A stretch of 64,000 bases of DNA from Physcia stellaris (taxonomy: Eukaryota; Ascomycota; Lecanoromycetes; Caliciales; Physciaceae): the NCBI GenBank assembly GCA_018902385.1, contig JABSSW010000072.1, forward strand, positions 1 to 64,000, read 5' to 3'. Both the position numbers and the translations under genes were made by a program. Shown in pieces: positions 12,301-23,116 of this stretch. The notes beneath the pieces are model-generated. The model was not told where the DNA came from and did no database searches. It saw only the letters and a program-made list of their open reading frames with translations. Position 1 is the first letter of the stretch. The number at the start of each line of letters is the position of its first letter.

Positions 12301-12559
12301 TTCCTCTTCGTCCGCGATCCGCATCGTCTCCTCTCCTCTTACTCCATCCCTGGGACCTCCTCTTGCTCCTCTTCCGCTTTTGCTTCCTCTGGTTCCTTGT
12401 CCAATGCTAGCCTATTTCCAAGGGGAAGGCTCTGTCGCTGCCACCATCCTCCACGCTGATTCTTGCTGCTGCTTTCCCAGTATGAACAACGCCCGCAGCG
12501 ATTGTATCAAATACGACTCAACGCGGGGACCAGCGAGGCACTTAACGCAAACCTTAACA

Positions 12560-12895
12560 TCAACCGAAGCTGTGACTGCAGAAACCGAGAGGGTGGCAGC
12601 GAAAGCCAGAGAGAGAAGGAAGAGGCGGGGGCCGGGAAGTAGATTACGGCCATGCGGCGGCGGGTGGATTCGGTGTTTGTGGGCGATGGGAAAGGCGCTG
12701 TTGAGGGTATAATGTTGGTAGGGGTTGGTGGCGGGGGATGATGTAGGTTTGGGAGGCGGGGAAGGAAACGGAGAATGTATCGCAGGTGGAGTTGAAGGTC
12801 TGGCTGCTGAGGATGCGAAGGCCAAGAGGGAGGCAGCGAAAGCTAGGATGGAAGCCGAGAATGCAGCGCAGCTGGAGTAGAAGGTCTGACTGCTC
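12560..12895 (+). pseudogene. Remnant of a gene with helical Ala/Lys/Glu repeats
   Basis: On the plus strand a 28-codon (84-bp) unit beginning at about 12787 reads GVEGLAAEDAKAKREAAKAR and continues with an acidic helix. A second copy begins at about 12868 (GGAGTAGAAGGTCTGACTGC against GGAGTTGAAGGTCTGGCTGC) but runs into stops at once. A related segment near 12570 reads TAETERVAAKARERRKRR. This looks like the debris of a coiled-coil protein with tandem repeats. I do not recognise the family, and no start or complete frame is visible. Confidence 0.4.
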
Positions 12896-12910
12896 AAGTG
12901 TCGGTAGCAA

Positions 12911-13747
12911 GTCAGTAGATTGTCACAGGAACAGGAGGTTATTCACCTTGTCTGAACACGGCTCTGGTGGTCGCAGGGTTTGCTCTCTTTGATCTCCATG
13001 TTCCATTCCTTGCAAGGCTTACCGCGTGATGAAGATCTAGACACGCACGGGATGGTGCCAGAAATACGCATTTAGAGATCAGGGTACGACTAACAGCTTG
13101 CGCAGCGTAGGTTGCAATGAGACCGTGTGTGGCGGAAATGGGAGGTCATAGACGTATTTCCACGCTGAATGGGCAGTAACATCGATATTTGACATGACTA
13201 GGCGCGTCTGGTATGTGGAGGTGGTGGATGAGTACTGTGAAAAGGACTAGATGTGTACTGTCCCGTTTCGTCAAATGTGTGGTCCCCCTTTGAGAACGGA
13301 CCCGCTTGTCTTCGGACATGTGGAGAAAAATGTAGGGAGAGACCGAATGAACACAGTTCCAGCGATAGTAAAGCGTTTAGGTAGAGGAGCTGGTGTAGGA
13401 GAAATAGGACAGTCACTGAGTTCCCGCCCACTCGCTGCGGGGTAGATCGTAGAATTGACTTTGGGTTTGGGTTTAAGTTGCCGAGCGGCGCGGGCCGCTG
13501 AGCCTCTTTGCGGGACCCTGCGTGCTTGCGAGAGGGAGGCTCGAGATGGTCCTGAGGGAGACCGATCACAAACGTCACAAAGGTGCACTCCAACCACATG
13601 AAGGAGATCAATCAGCGTAGACAATGGGGCGTAAGAAGTAACTAAATTCCGCGCTATCATCCTATATACAGAAAGGGAGAGATATATTTCTCAGCCCACA
13701 AATTGCCACAGGAGACGAAAGCAGAGCTCTCAAGCCTATATGTGGAA
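12911..13747. other. No supported gene
   Basis: Short overlapping frames only. This is the 3' side of the Ulp1-type gene that lies to the right on the minus strand. Confidence 0.45.
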
Positions 13748-13837
13748 AGGAGAGCAGCGGAAGAAGCTCGATCCTTGAGGAGAGCAGCGGAAAAGCTCGA
13801 TCCATGAAAGAGAGCATCATTGAAAGCTCCATCTTTC
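13748..13837. repeat. 30-bp array overlapping the stop codon of the Ulp1-type gene
   Basis: Three units of exactly 30 bp start at 13748, 13778 and 13808. The first two share GGAGAGCAGCGGAA and AAGCTCGATCC, and the third is diverged and contains the stop codon of the gene on the minus strand. The core GAGCAG...AGCTCGA resembles the arrays at the ends of the Spo11-like and zinc-knuckle genes. Confidence 0.75.
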
Positions 13838-15543
13838 CAGTTGACCAGCCATGCACCTTCGTAGAGTATGCATGTCTTCTGGCAACAATGTGAGAAGCGG
13901 CCAACTCTCGACCAACCACCGCGCAGTACACAGTACAAAGGGACCGCAGTCAGAGTCATTGCTCTGCTGCGACTGCGGAGGCGTACGATAATGACCATTT
14001 CGCACATCCACCCTGCCTGATGAAAGAGTGAAGAGGTGCTGTGCGATCAGCCTCCACTTCGCGAGGAACTCGGCGTCATACCCTCCTTTGCTGGAGTAGT
14101 AATCGACCGTCGGTGCTCCCTGATTCAAAGACAAGACTGCCATGACCCAGTGATTGTCCATGACATGAATGGGGAAGAAGTGGTGTCCAACCTCTTCAAT
14201 TTTCGCCCCTGGATATGGCGCTGGGGGCCATGCTCTTGTCAGCAATTGCCCGGCTTCGAGACCCTTTGCCAACCAAGTAGTCCAGGAATGCCACCTGGGC
14301 GAGCCTTCTTGTTGATTCATGATAGAATCATCATCAAGCTGGAGATGGCCGTTGCCGAGATGACAGACCAAAGCCAAGTAGCAGTCGATGAGGCGGTCGG
14401 TGAGCCAGCTCCCATCGATCAAAGCCACCATCTCCGCTGGACTGAATTGGCATGGAGGGCTTAGGAGACCTGCACGTTTGGAGAGAATGGGGCCTTTGTC
14501 GTACCATGTAAGGCATTCAGGCTCGCCATCGAGCTGATTCTTCTCCAAGACCTGCGCATGGGTTAGTGCAGGGGTGGTCTCTCACTCTCCGTACGGCGCT
14601 TCTTCTCACGATTGAGCGGAGCACCAGTAAATACTGCAGGAGCACGCTTGGTCACCTGCTTAGGACCCGAAAACTTGTCAAGCTGTGCTTTTACTTGTAC
14701 AGGTGCCTGCGAAGCAGCTTCCTGTTTCTTCTGTAAAATACCGCGAATGTGCTCCAGCCTCTCGAGAGCCTTTCTAGGCTTAATAGGCTTTTGAGCGGTC
14801 ACGTCCATGGTCTTAAGCGCTTGGCATATGTTGTACCAGGCCGCCTCGCATCGCTGGACCTTCTCAATGTCTTTAGCCGTGACAGCTGAGTGCCATTTGC
14901 CTTCGTCTCCGATGGCCATTTGGAATTCTATCGCTTCAGCGACAGCAAGCTCTAGCACCGCTGCAGAAAAGTATTATCAGCATTTTCCATGCTCGATTAA
15001 ATGCATGATTGGTCTCCTAGTGACATAGCAAGCACGTGGAGGGAATATCTCTGGCGTTCTTGATACGATTAAAGCAGCCCCGTTAGAGAACGGTGGCAAC
15101 CACGGACACTCTTTATCGACGTAGGTGAGGACGCAAGGGCGGAAAAGCAAGAACAGGAGGAATACAAGTGACTTACGGGTCTTAGGTTCCCAGCGAAATT
15201 TCTCTTCTATCACTGGATTAGCCTTCAGCCACGTTGCAGCATCAAACACCAGTTTTATCAATGTAAAGATGATGGGGTTGTCAGGACTGCTATCGTCATG
15301 CTGGATGCTGAGATCCTTCAGTCTCATTAAGATGACCTGGCAGGCCAACAAGATATAGACTCCAAAGTCGCGTAAAGCTGATTCCTTAGCCTTCTGGTCT
15401 GTTGCTCTAAGGTATTCTGCAAAGAGTAAATTGACCGAGGACCAAGATCTGCACAACTCACTGTCGTCCGCCACCAGTGGTGGTGCTCGAGGCAATGGCA
15501 ATGGCCGCTTACCTACCTGGTCTACTTTTGCTTGAGTAGCCAT
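13817..15543 (-). CDS. Protein with C-terminal Ulp1/SENP-type (C48) cysteine protease domain
   Basis: Four exons fit: 15543-15177, 15110-15036, 14960-14635 and 14551-13817, giving 500 aa. Intron two has a TGCTGAT branch and CTGCAG acceptor, and intron three a CTAAC branch. Residues about 290-480 are a Ulp1-like catalytic domain, with His390 in DNHWVMAV, Asp406 in TVDYYSSKG, the oxyanion Gln452 and Cys458 in QSNDSDCGPFV, in the order and spacing of SUMO/NEDD8 proteases. The enzyme probably removes or matures a ubiquitin-like modifier in nucleus or cytosol. The N-terminal half is helical and unrecognised. A deleted copy lies at 38.2 kb and pieces of the upstream flank at 29.6 and 42.7 kb. Ulp1 domains occur both in host deSUMOylases and as passenger genes of some transposons, and the multicopy pattern favours the second. 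Exon edges are inferred; the catalytic domain is clear. Confidence 0.85.
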
Positions 15544-15639
15544 GACTGAGCGAGGACACAGATGTGGATTGACTTACCTTACTTACCTTGATGGATACGT
15601 CTACGTCTGGGTTCGAGTGGTTGATAAAGCAAATGCGGA

Positions 15640-16060
15640 ACTGCCGCTTCGCACTTTCCACTTCCGCATTCCATCCAAGGTCGGCCTGCTGAACAGGGAT
15701 GCTGATGCAGGGAAGGCGCGTGGAGTCCCAACCGTCAAAGAAATTGCTCGAACCTTCTGCTCGTTATATTGCAAGCGGCCGTTCATTGTTCTCCTCTTCC
15801 TTGTTCTTCATTCATTCGGAACGTTGTTTTTCGCCCATCGCTTCTGGGGGGTCGTCCCATGTCATACCAACTTCATAGTTCGACCGCGTAAGTAGAGGAG
15901 TTAGGCGACCATGCTACTGTCCAGCAGAACTCTTGTTGTGGGTGTTTTCTTGCAAAGACGGTGCTCGCTGGCCGGGCCAACCACCAAAGTCTCTATACAC
16001 AAAGCCTTCAGGGGCATTAGCTCGGGTCACCGTAGGTCTGTCACATGCCTCGCTCACATT
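15640..16060. repeat. Upstream flank of the Ulp1-type gene, repeated elsewhere
   Basis: This segment just 5' of the Ulp1-type gene is similar to 29570-29965. Shared words are GCTGATGCAGGGAAG, CCTTCTGCTC, CATGTCATA and AACCTTCAGGGG/AGCCTTCAGGGG in the same order and orientation. A short piece around GCTGATGCAGGGAA is also present at about 42790. It contains open frames, including one of 117 codons, but no motif. A divergent promoter or part of a repeated unit are both possible. Confidence 0.6.
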
Positions 16061-17480
16061 TCCAGTAGCATCACAGAATTCTTCAGACGCTATCGGTGCC
16101 CAAAGAGCAGTTCGGATGAGTATGATGAAAGCATCATGGCACCTCTGGAAGGTAAGTCCTTGCTGACTTGGGTAGCATCTTGGGAACGATCTGGAGACTT
16201 TGAAAGATGCACCAATTGCTATTCGTGACTGGGTATGCAGACAGAGAAACCTGCATGGAAGGTTGACATGCAATTGCACTTGGCTCCAGTGTGTCTCACT
16301 GATTCAAGTACATGCACACCTGCTTACCTCTGTTGATTGTGAATATCGTTCCCGCAGTTTTACACTTCGACCTCTTGTATTTTTATGCTGGATGTTTCCC
16401 TTAAGGCTCTTGTCTATGGGACGCCCATCTACTGCTTCTAAAGCCATCAACGTCTGTCTTGGCAGTCTGGTGGATACAAGGATACAGGTATCATGGAGCG
16501 CTCCACAATTGCGTTCCCCTCCTCGAGACTACCGTTCAACAGATCCCTTCAATGGGTCTGCAGAATCTTCTAGGATTCGGCAGGATGTCTCAGATAGCTT
16601 GGCGTAGCCTGTCGTCCCACCGCCGAAATTGGATAACAGTCCGCCTACACTGACTATGATACGAGCAGACAGAAGAGTCATAGACAAACGGCTAGAGCAC
16701 TGCGTAGATACTTGGAAATTCATTTGATGGTCAACCCAGCTGCCAATGGTGAGAACCTGAAGATGGCGTAAACCGCTCGGTAGGTACACATCAGTCCTAG
16801 GTTTGTAGGTAGAAGTACCTGAGTTTTCGTTTGTGGAAGACCAGGAACAGTCTATATCGTTAATTCTTTGACACCATCAAGCGCAGACAGTTGATAAGCG
16901 TTTGGTTCTAGCCTGAATCCACGACATATGACAGGCGACAGCTAAAGGGAATGGAGTGAAGACGAAAACAACATCAGAAACTTGCGAAGTAGTGCAAGTT
17001 GAAGAATAAAAGAGGCGGACGAAGCCTACCTATCATCTCTTTGCCTCCGTATTAATAGCTACCGGCCCCTACGGAATTCGAAAATCTCATCATGATCGCA
17101 TCCTCTGATCAATACCGAAGATTATCATAGCATTGGCCGCCACCGCAAAAGCCAGCTGCTGTACTGAAGCTTCTGGGCTTTATCGCAGTCATGCTTGGGC
17201 GAGGCCTCACGTAGCGTCGATCGAACCGAAGAAACACTTCTTCAGCCCTCAACCTAGTCTAGCTTGCTCGGGGCAGTAGGCAGCTGTATTTATTGATGAT
17301 CCAACCGGCTACTCAGTGATAGGCTTCCGAAAGCCATTCTGAGTACCTGATAGTAGGTGGGTTCGTCCGCCAAAGACTTACTCCGGGTGGCATCCTCGTA
17401 CGACGACCTGATGACGTTATTTACTCTATTTGATTGGGCGATATAGAGCCTGCGGTGGCTATCTGTCAGTCCTGCAGTGC
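16061..17480. other. No supported gene
   Basis: About 1.4 kb with short open frames and no recognisable domain. It separates the Ulp1-type gene (minus) from the decayed AAA copy (plus). Confidence 0.5.
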
Positions 17481-17486
17481 TGAGCT

Positions 17487-18365
17487 GTGGAAGGCTTCCT
17501 CAACATAGCAGCCAGGCACTTCTTAGAGTCTACGCTTGAGGAGATCGTTGGGTCTGAGCAGGGGAACGATACCATCACCACGGCAGCGAGTGTGCATATA
17601 GAACAGCCTCATCTTGCAGGAAATCCCAATCATCTGAGAAGCCTTCTCCATAACGTATCTGGAACGGGAAAAACAGCGATGGTAATGTCCGCAGCCAACG
17701 CAGCTGGAGTACAGTAGCTCCCTGTAAGCTGGCAATAGTGGAGAAAGAGCTTGCAAGCTTGTTCCAGATAGCCCAGGAGAATACGCCTGGGTAAATTATC
17801 CTAGAAAAATTCAGTGTCTATTTGCAGACGGCGGCAACGAAGTGACAGCTTAATTGAGACTCTCGATATCGCATTTCCACGAAGGACTGACGGTTATTGC
17901 CGCGACAACGAGTCCATGTTTCCAGCATCGCGCGGTACGTTGCCTTGACGGATATCATGCCGCCGGTGGAGGAGAAGGTGCCGAAGAGGAGTACTCGCTG
18001 TGGATATCATTAGGAGTATCCAGCAATGACATTTGGAGGGCAAGACTTTTCCTGATGCAGAACATGCCAGCCAGGATCGTGGACGGTCTGTTTTGCAGCT
18101 GTTGATGAGGAGAGTTTTTTGTCTCGTCGGGCTGCCAGAAGGCGTCTGCAGCAAGCCTGCGTGGCACATCTTGCCGGTAAGCTTCTCCATGACAATCTCT
18201 AGAAGTCTATCGACCCGCTTGAGAACTAAGGCGGAAGATAGGTTTTGTCGTAAGACTCGGCAAGCTTTGAAGCATTGGTTGGCTTGGATAGCAGAATTGA
18301 GACTCTGGTGGTTGGCCCGGCAGCAAGATCTGTTGAAGCCCCGTGCGGGAGACTGCTCGCAATAA
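17487..18365 (+). pseudogene. Decayed AAA ATPase, inverted copy of the neighbouring gene
   Basis: Conceptual plus-strand pieces match the intact minus-strand AAA gene at 18.8-20.8 kb in order. LEEIVGSEQGND corresponds to GEIVGFDRAKK, LLHNVSGTGKTAMVMSAANA to LLHGPPGTGKTTMARSAANS, and HEGLTVIAATTSP to YEGVTVIAATNRP. The Walker A GTGKT survives, but the pieces lie in different frames with stops between them, and the region around Walker B is replaced by out-of-frame sequence. It is a dead paralogue in opposite orientation. Its similarity shows that the AAA gene has been copied locally. Confidence 0.8.
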
Positions 18366-18404
18366 ACCGATAGAAACTCGTTGATACATACAATCTTATC
18401 CCAT

Positions 18405-18600
18405 GGTCTGGTGTGGTGCTATCCCGCCTTGCATCAATATGATAATACGCTTACCCGTATTTGGCACATTGCGTATGAAGACATCATGAAGGCGACATGA
18501 AGATGGCATGAAGAAAACATCATCTTCTGCTTTCGCCCCAAGTCGGGTACCCGTAGATCTATCGGTGCTTCTTAGAAAATGGCATTGTTTACTACTAGAC
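18405..18600. repeat. Shared downstream module, copy 1
   Basis: Begins ATGGTCTGGTGTGGTGCT and continues through CTTACCCGT, TTTGGCAC, ACATCATCTTC and CCCCAAGTCGGGTACCCG. Related sequences with the same order and orientation lie at 20950-21075 and 25765-25970. Each copy lies 3' of one minus-strand gene of the block, here the AAA gene, beyond its tandem array. It may hold a 3'-end or other regulatory signal, or be part of an element. Confidence 0.65.
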
Positions 18601-18680
18601 TATAGGATATAAATTCTACCTAAATGTCTACCACGTCAGATTTCTACGCAAAAAGCAGTAGCCGGAAAGGTGACATGTCG

Positions 18681-18788
18681 AGGCGGAGGAGATCAACTTG
18701 GCAGAGATCGATCCTCAAACACTCGACAAGTCAAGGCGGAGGAGATCAACTTGTTAGAGATCATCCTCAAGCACTCGACCAGAGGTCG
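18681..18788. repeat. 53-bp tandem duplication just past the AAA gene stop
   Basis: Two units start at 18681 and 18734. Each has GGCGGAGGAGATCAACTTG, then AGAGATC, ATCCTCAA and CACTCGAC. The array begins less than 20 bases beyond the stop codon of the minus-strand AAA gene, the position that arrays occupy at the ends of three neighbouring genes. Confidence 0.8.
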
Positions 18789-18804
18789 CTGGTTGCATCG
18801 TCAT

Positions 18805-20834
18805 CTAAATGCTCTTGCGGTCTTTTGCCCAGGCAGCGTGACGTGCTTCATCGCTTCCCGAGTCACGCGCGTCAGGTTTGACCTCCTCGATGGCGGCTTC
18901 CATGTCTTCCAGAGTGATCGGGCCAGGCTGCAAGTCAAGCGAGCTACCTATAGAGCGTCAATGTCAGCACGTTATGCTGATCGATATGTGAGCGTTGCTC
19001 GAGTTTGGCGACGACTTTTCCAAGCAAACCAACACCAACACGAAAGGTCAAATGCAGCCAAAATTTAAGGGAAAAGACGATAAATCGAGTTGGATATTAC
19101 ATCCTTTCCGAATCTCCATTCATGTGGACTTCCAGTATTACATCCCAGAGACGTGTAATAGATGATGAGAAGACAAGAAAGGTGGGGACTCGATCGCATT
19201 GGAGGCCAATGTACTTGGGCTAAGAGAGACTTACCATGAAACACTGACGCCCCAGTATCATGCGGAAGACATGCAACTGCTATGGTCTGACCCTGGAACT
19301 CCACCTATGTTATTGTAAGCGGTAGTTGGCCTGAGTCTTTCAATGCTTACTTACGTTGCGGAAGTGGCTCGGAGAGCTTTCATCGAGCCTGTCCTCGGTG
19401 TTGTTCCATGCAATGCGAACGACTCTTTGCACGTCATCGCCAGTAAAGCCAGCCATGTCTCGACCTAGCTGTTGGATTTGCTCTTCTGTCAGCAAATGAT
19501 ATGACAATGACTGGATCTTGAGCCGTAAAATTTGAGTGACCTCTTCCGTAGAAGGTAGGGCGACATGATACTTAACGTCAAAGCGACGAAGTACCGCGCT
19601 GCTAATGAGCCAGGGACGATTGGTCGCGGCGATTACCGTCACCCCTTCGTAGGACAGCGACATCTTTACCAGCAATACGGACGCAACTCTTTGGCTGCTT
19701 TCTGACTCTGGCTTGTCGCCCACTGCGAACAGCTTGTCTATTTCGTCGAAGAATATGATTGCGGGCGCACTCTCCTGAGCTATCTGAAACAGAGCTGCAA
19801 TGTTCTTCTCACTGTTACCAACGTACTGGTTCATGAGAGAACTGCTGAGGACCATGAAAAGTGCAGAATATCCGACTGAATTGGCTGCGGACCTGGCCAT
19901 GGTTGTCTTTCCCGTTCCAGGTGGACCGTGAAGGAGTAGGCCTCTATAACGGTTCGAGTTAGGCCGTCGTATGTGGCCGCTCGCTGCCTTAGTAATGATT
20001 TTTTTCGCCCGGTCGAATCCGACTATCTCTCCAAGCCCAGGCCCTGGCTTTGTAGGGACCCGCATCGAGTCAATCAAGGCACGAGTATCTTCCGGTATGG
20101 AGGCAGTCTTGGAAGTGGAAGCCGAGGGCTGTGCCGGCCGAGAGGCATCTTCAGGGATGGAGGCAGTATTGGTAGTGGAAGTTGAGGTCTGTACCGGTCG
20201 AGAGGGTTGTGAAACCGCTCTACCAAAGGTTAGCCTCTGTCGGCAAAGGATCTTCCGTTACTTACTCTGTCGGTAGCTTTGCCTTGACGCGCTGTGATAA
20301 TTCAGCAAACCTCTCTCTGTGCTTGGGGAAGATGCGATGGGCTTCCTCCATGCTATTCTTCTCTGTGTAGAACAGCACCATCACCATGATGTAGTCCAGC
20401 AGTACAATACTGACTGCGTGCACGATGTCCTCCTGTCCATTTGTCTCCGCAATCGCAAGCACCTTCTCGAAGGTGACGATCGTCTTCAACATAGCTTTCT
20501 TGTCGCTCTTTCGGACTTCATGGTCTGGTGGATATCGAAGAGTCCAAAGCTGGTCGACCAGGCTGTGTTTGCGGCACTGGAACCAGGCTTCGTGCATCTG
20601 CTTGAAAGTAGCATCGCCAACGTTGATAGTCTTCCAAACATGGAGTAGATCTTGATCATACCTCCTTGCTGACAAGCCAGTCGCAGCCCCAAATATTTGG
20701 CTTAGGGATGCGTCTCTCACTTCATTGACGAGAGGGAAGGGCTCGACAGTCTGCTCCCCACTCTGAAGTCTCTTGTTGCTTCTGCCGTCTTCTGAATCAG
20801 CACCACGCTTTTGACCTGTCTGTGGGCCTGACAT
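18805..20834 (-). CDS. AAA ATPase of the Vps4/katanin (meiotic clade) type
   Basis: Four exons keep phase: 20834-20266, 20219-19355, 19304-19235 and 18947-18805, giving 548 aa. Residues 1-189 are a helical N-terminal domain of unknown family whose last helix is MIT-like. Residues 190-235 are a Ser/Thr/Pro linker made of two copies of a ~22-aa unit ending in TASIPED. The AAA module follows, with Walker A GPPGTGKT (287-294), Walker B IIFFDEID (343-350), sensor-1 region VIAATNRP and a VLRRFD arginine finger, then a C-terminal ITLEDMEAAIEEVKP helix as in Vps4-like proteins. It should be an ATP-driven remodeller of a protein assembly; the substrate is unknown. The start at MSGPQTGQ is chosen over an upstream in-frame ATG because homology-like sequence begins later. 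A dead inverted copy lies at 17.5 kb. The intact catalytic motifs argue for a working gene. Confidence 0.88.
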
Positions 20835-20949
20835 GGTGTGGAGATGGAAGAATGTCGTAGTGGCAACAAGGTTGATGTGGGAATGGGAATGGAAGCTTGA
20901 GTGGAATCGAATGTTCGGAGAAAACGTAAGGTACATTACACTCAGCGGT

Positions 20950-21075
20950 GACGAGACGCTTACCCGTCCTTGGCACGGAACATATGAAGATGACATGAAG
21001 AGATTATCTTCCTCCGATCCAGCCCCAAGTCTGGTAATCGTATGTCTGTCAGCCTGTATTATTACAATTGCATCA
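20950..21075. repeat. Shared downstream module, copy 2
   Basis: CGCTTACCCGT, CTTGGCAC, ATGAAGATGACATGAAGA, ATCTTCC, GCCCCAAGTCTGGTAATCGT and GTCTGTC occur in the same order as in the copy at 18405-18600. It lies between the end of the Spo11-like gene and the start of the AAA gene, both on the minus strand, so it is 3' of the first and within the upstream region of the second. Confidence 0.65.
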
Positions 21076-21306
21076 TTTAGGGTAGTATCGGAGCTTGGGC
21101 CAGGGTGCTGCTGGTCACAATGGCATGTATCTACAAGACGTGATGAACTGCTAGAATTGGGAAGTTACTTGTTTACAGAGGCGTGTCATTTAAGCAAGTG
21201 CGGTTACTTGACCCGGAGATGTTGAAGATGATTGCGACATGTAGAGAAATGGAGCTTATTACTCTAACATTGCATATTTCTAGCTACCAACTACAAATGA
21301 TTGTCT

Positions 21307-21420
21307 CGGAGCAGGCAAGAGCTCGACGGAGCAGACTAGAGCTCAACGGAGCAGGCAAGAGCTCGACGGGGCAGACAAGAGCTCGACGGAGCAGACTAGA
21401 GCTCGACGGAGCAGGCAAAC
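21307..21420. repeat. 20-bp array next to the Spo11-like stop codon
   Basis: Five full units of 20 bp plus a partial sixth, alternating between CGGAGCAGGCAAGAGCTCGA and CGGAGCAGACTAGAGCTCGA. The array ends 10 bases before the stop codon of the minus-strand gene. Its GCAGACTAGAGC core also occurs in the array at the end of the zinc-knuckle gene (26041). Confidence 0.9.
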
Positions 21421-21429
21421 TGCACTTGA

Positions 21430-23116
21430 CTACACAAAGAGGGCTTCGAGGTTTTTAAGAAGCTCTTCTTTTTGCGTTTTGGTCATAGGCACCGCTGTTG
21501 GCACCTGTGAAGCAAGGGAGTCAGCTTCGCTTGCTGGAGGCTCCGGGACAGAGTCCAGTAACGCCTGGCTATCGATATCCTTGTATCTTTCGCCAGTCGG
21601 TGAACGCACGGATATTGGCTGCTTGGCCTTGACGCTTTCAGTCCTGACCTTGACGGGGCTTAGATCCTCAACCTTGTCGCGGACGTATACCTTTGCGTAA
21701 AGGTTGCCCACTTGAGTGAGGTCTGCTAAGCGAAATTTGCTGGCGCTTTCCAGCATCATCTCTAGCTCGGCTTTCAGCTCTGGCTCGTAGTCCAGCCATC
21801 CTGCCTTGCAAAACCCTGCAAACAAAGATCTGTCTCTCTTAGTAGACTTGACCAGTTTGTTGTTGAGCTTCTTTGACATCTTGGACTCCCAGCTGTCCAT
21901 GGCTTTGATGACATTGTCATCAGACTGGTGAGGTCGGTCTCGGCGGAACTGTGCCTCATGCTGTGCCTTGAAGGCGGCAGGAGATTCCAGCAGATCCTTG
22001 CGAGATGGGCCTACCCACCGAAGTTTTGGGCAAACTTCCGTCTGGTTGCACCAGGCGCTGGTCACGGTCCCGTACTTGAGGTTGTAAAAGATCTGGACTC
22101 CTTCGAAATCGTGATCACTGAAGTACAGAAAGGGGACAGAGGCAAGTTGTTCACTTCTGTAGAGCATGTGGAGAAGCTCTTTGGTCGCACTTCCTGGGCA
22201 GCCGGACGTCATGATCAGGATGACATCTCCGATTTCTTCCGCTGACATCAGCTGCTTGAGATTTCGGTGCTCTATGACGAGCACGGCGCGGACGGGAGCG
22301 TGTTCTTTGACAGCAACAGTGAGACTGTCAATGAGCGGTGAGATGGTCGTGGCCCCGCTCTGCCTCTGAACAGCAGTCTCTCGAAGGTAATCTCTGGGCC
22401 TACCACCTAGGACATCGCGATCTCTATAGAGCTGCATGTTCTTGACCAATTTCATGGTAATGGTGACCCCACGAGGAACCGAGATCTGTCCGTTGCCCTC
22501 GGGTTTGATGCCAAGGGCCCAAGGGTGCACGCCTATGGTAACCGCGAGGTCCTTGATATTCTTGCGGACCTGGGCCATGGTCATGTCCTTGGGACGGCAC
22601 TAAACCGATCAGCCAACTCCTTTCGGGGTCGACTAAGCCTTGACTTACTTCCTTGTATTCCACAAAGCGGTTCATGACATCTTCCTGTGACATCAAATGA
22701 TCCGCCATGGAGGCGCCGAGTTCAAACATACCTTTCCAGTATGCCACCGTCCCCTTGTTAAACCTGCGCGTGATTTTCTCATCTTTCCGTAGGAAAAGAT
22801 GGACGCCATCAAGCTCCTCCAGAACCACTGCTCCTTTTGCAGTGGTGGAGCTCAGGCGTAAACCTACAGCGCGATTGGCGTCCAACTCTGTAAACAGACG
22901 TTCGATCCTTGCGACGATCTAGGCGAGATTAGCATTGTTCCATTCCCAAGTAAGTGCTGAATCGTTGCAAGGTGGGAAGTAGAGTGGAGGGTACAGTAGA
23001 AAGTGCAGTGGAGGCGAGCCCGAGGCAGTCTTCGTGGACGAGCTGCAAGGCTCGGAGCAGATACGTACCTGACTTGTAGTTGGCGCCTCACGCCAGTCGA
23101 GAGACAGATGAGACAT
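21430..23116 (-). CDS. Spo11/topoisomerase VI subunit A-like protein (TOPRIM)
   Basis: Three exons keep phase: 23116-23069, 22918-22649 and 22599-21430, with GTACGT and GTAAGT donors, giving 495 aa. Residues ~100-145 match the winged-helix catalytic region of Spo11/TopVIA: VRKNIKDLAVTIGVHPWALG parallels the conserved helix, and Tyr104 in FVEYKE lies 13 residues before it, about where the DNA-cleaving tyrosine sits. The TOPRIM domain follows, with Glu216 in VLVIEH and Asp268/Asp270 in FSDHDFEGVQIFYNLKYGT. The C-terminal ~130 residues are unlike Spo11. It is much diverged from meiotic Spo11 and is likely a second paralogue. By family knowledge it would make a covalent 5'-phosphotyrosyl double-strand break; activity here is inference. 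No TopVIB-like GHKL subunit is visible. Divergent from the chromodomain gene. Confidence 0.85.

Noticed and set aside
11999-12712. 237-codon plus-strand frame rich in Ser/Leu/Pro
   Set aside because: Its composition follows the 18-bp minisatellite and pyrimidine-rich flank; no domain, and the downstream part is another repeat remnant.
15542-15895. 117-codon frame upstream of the Ulp1-type gene
   Set aside because: It lies in a repeated segment whose other copies do not keep the frame.
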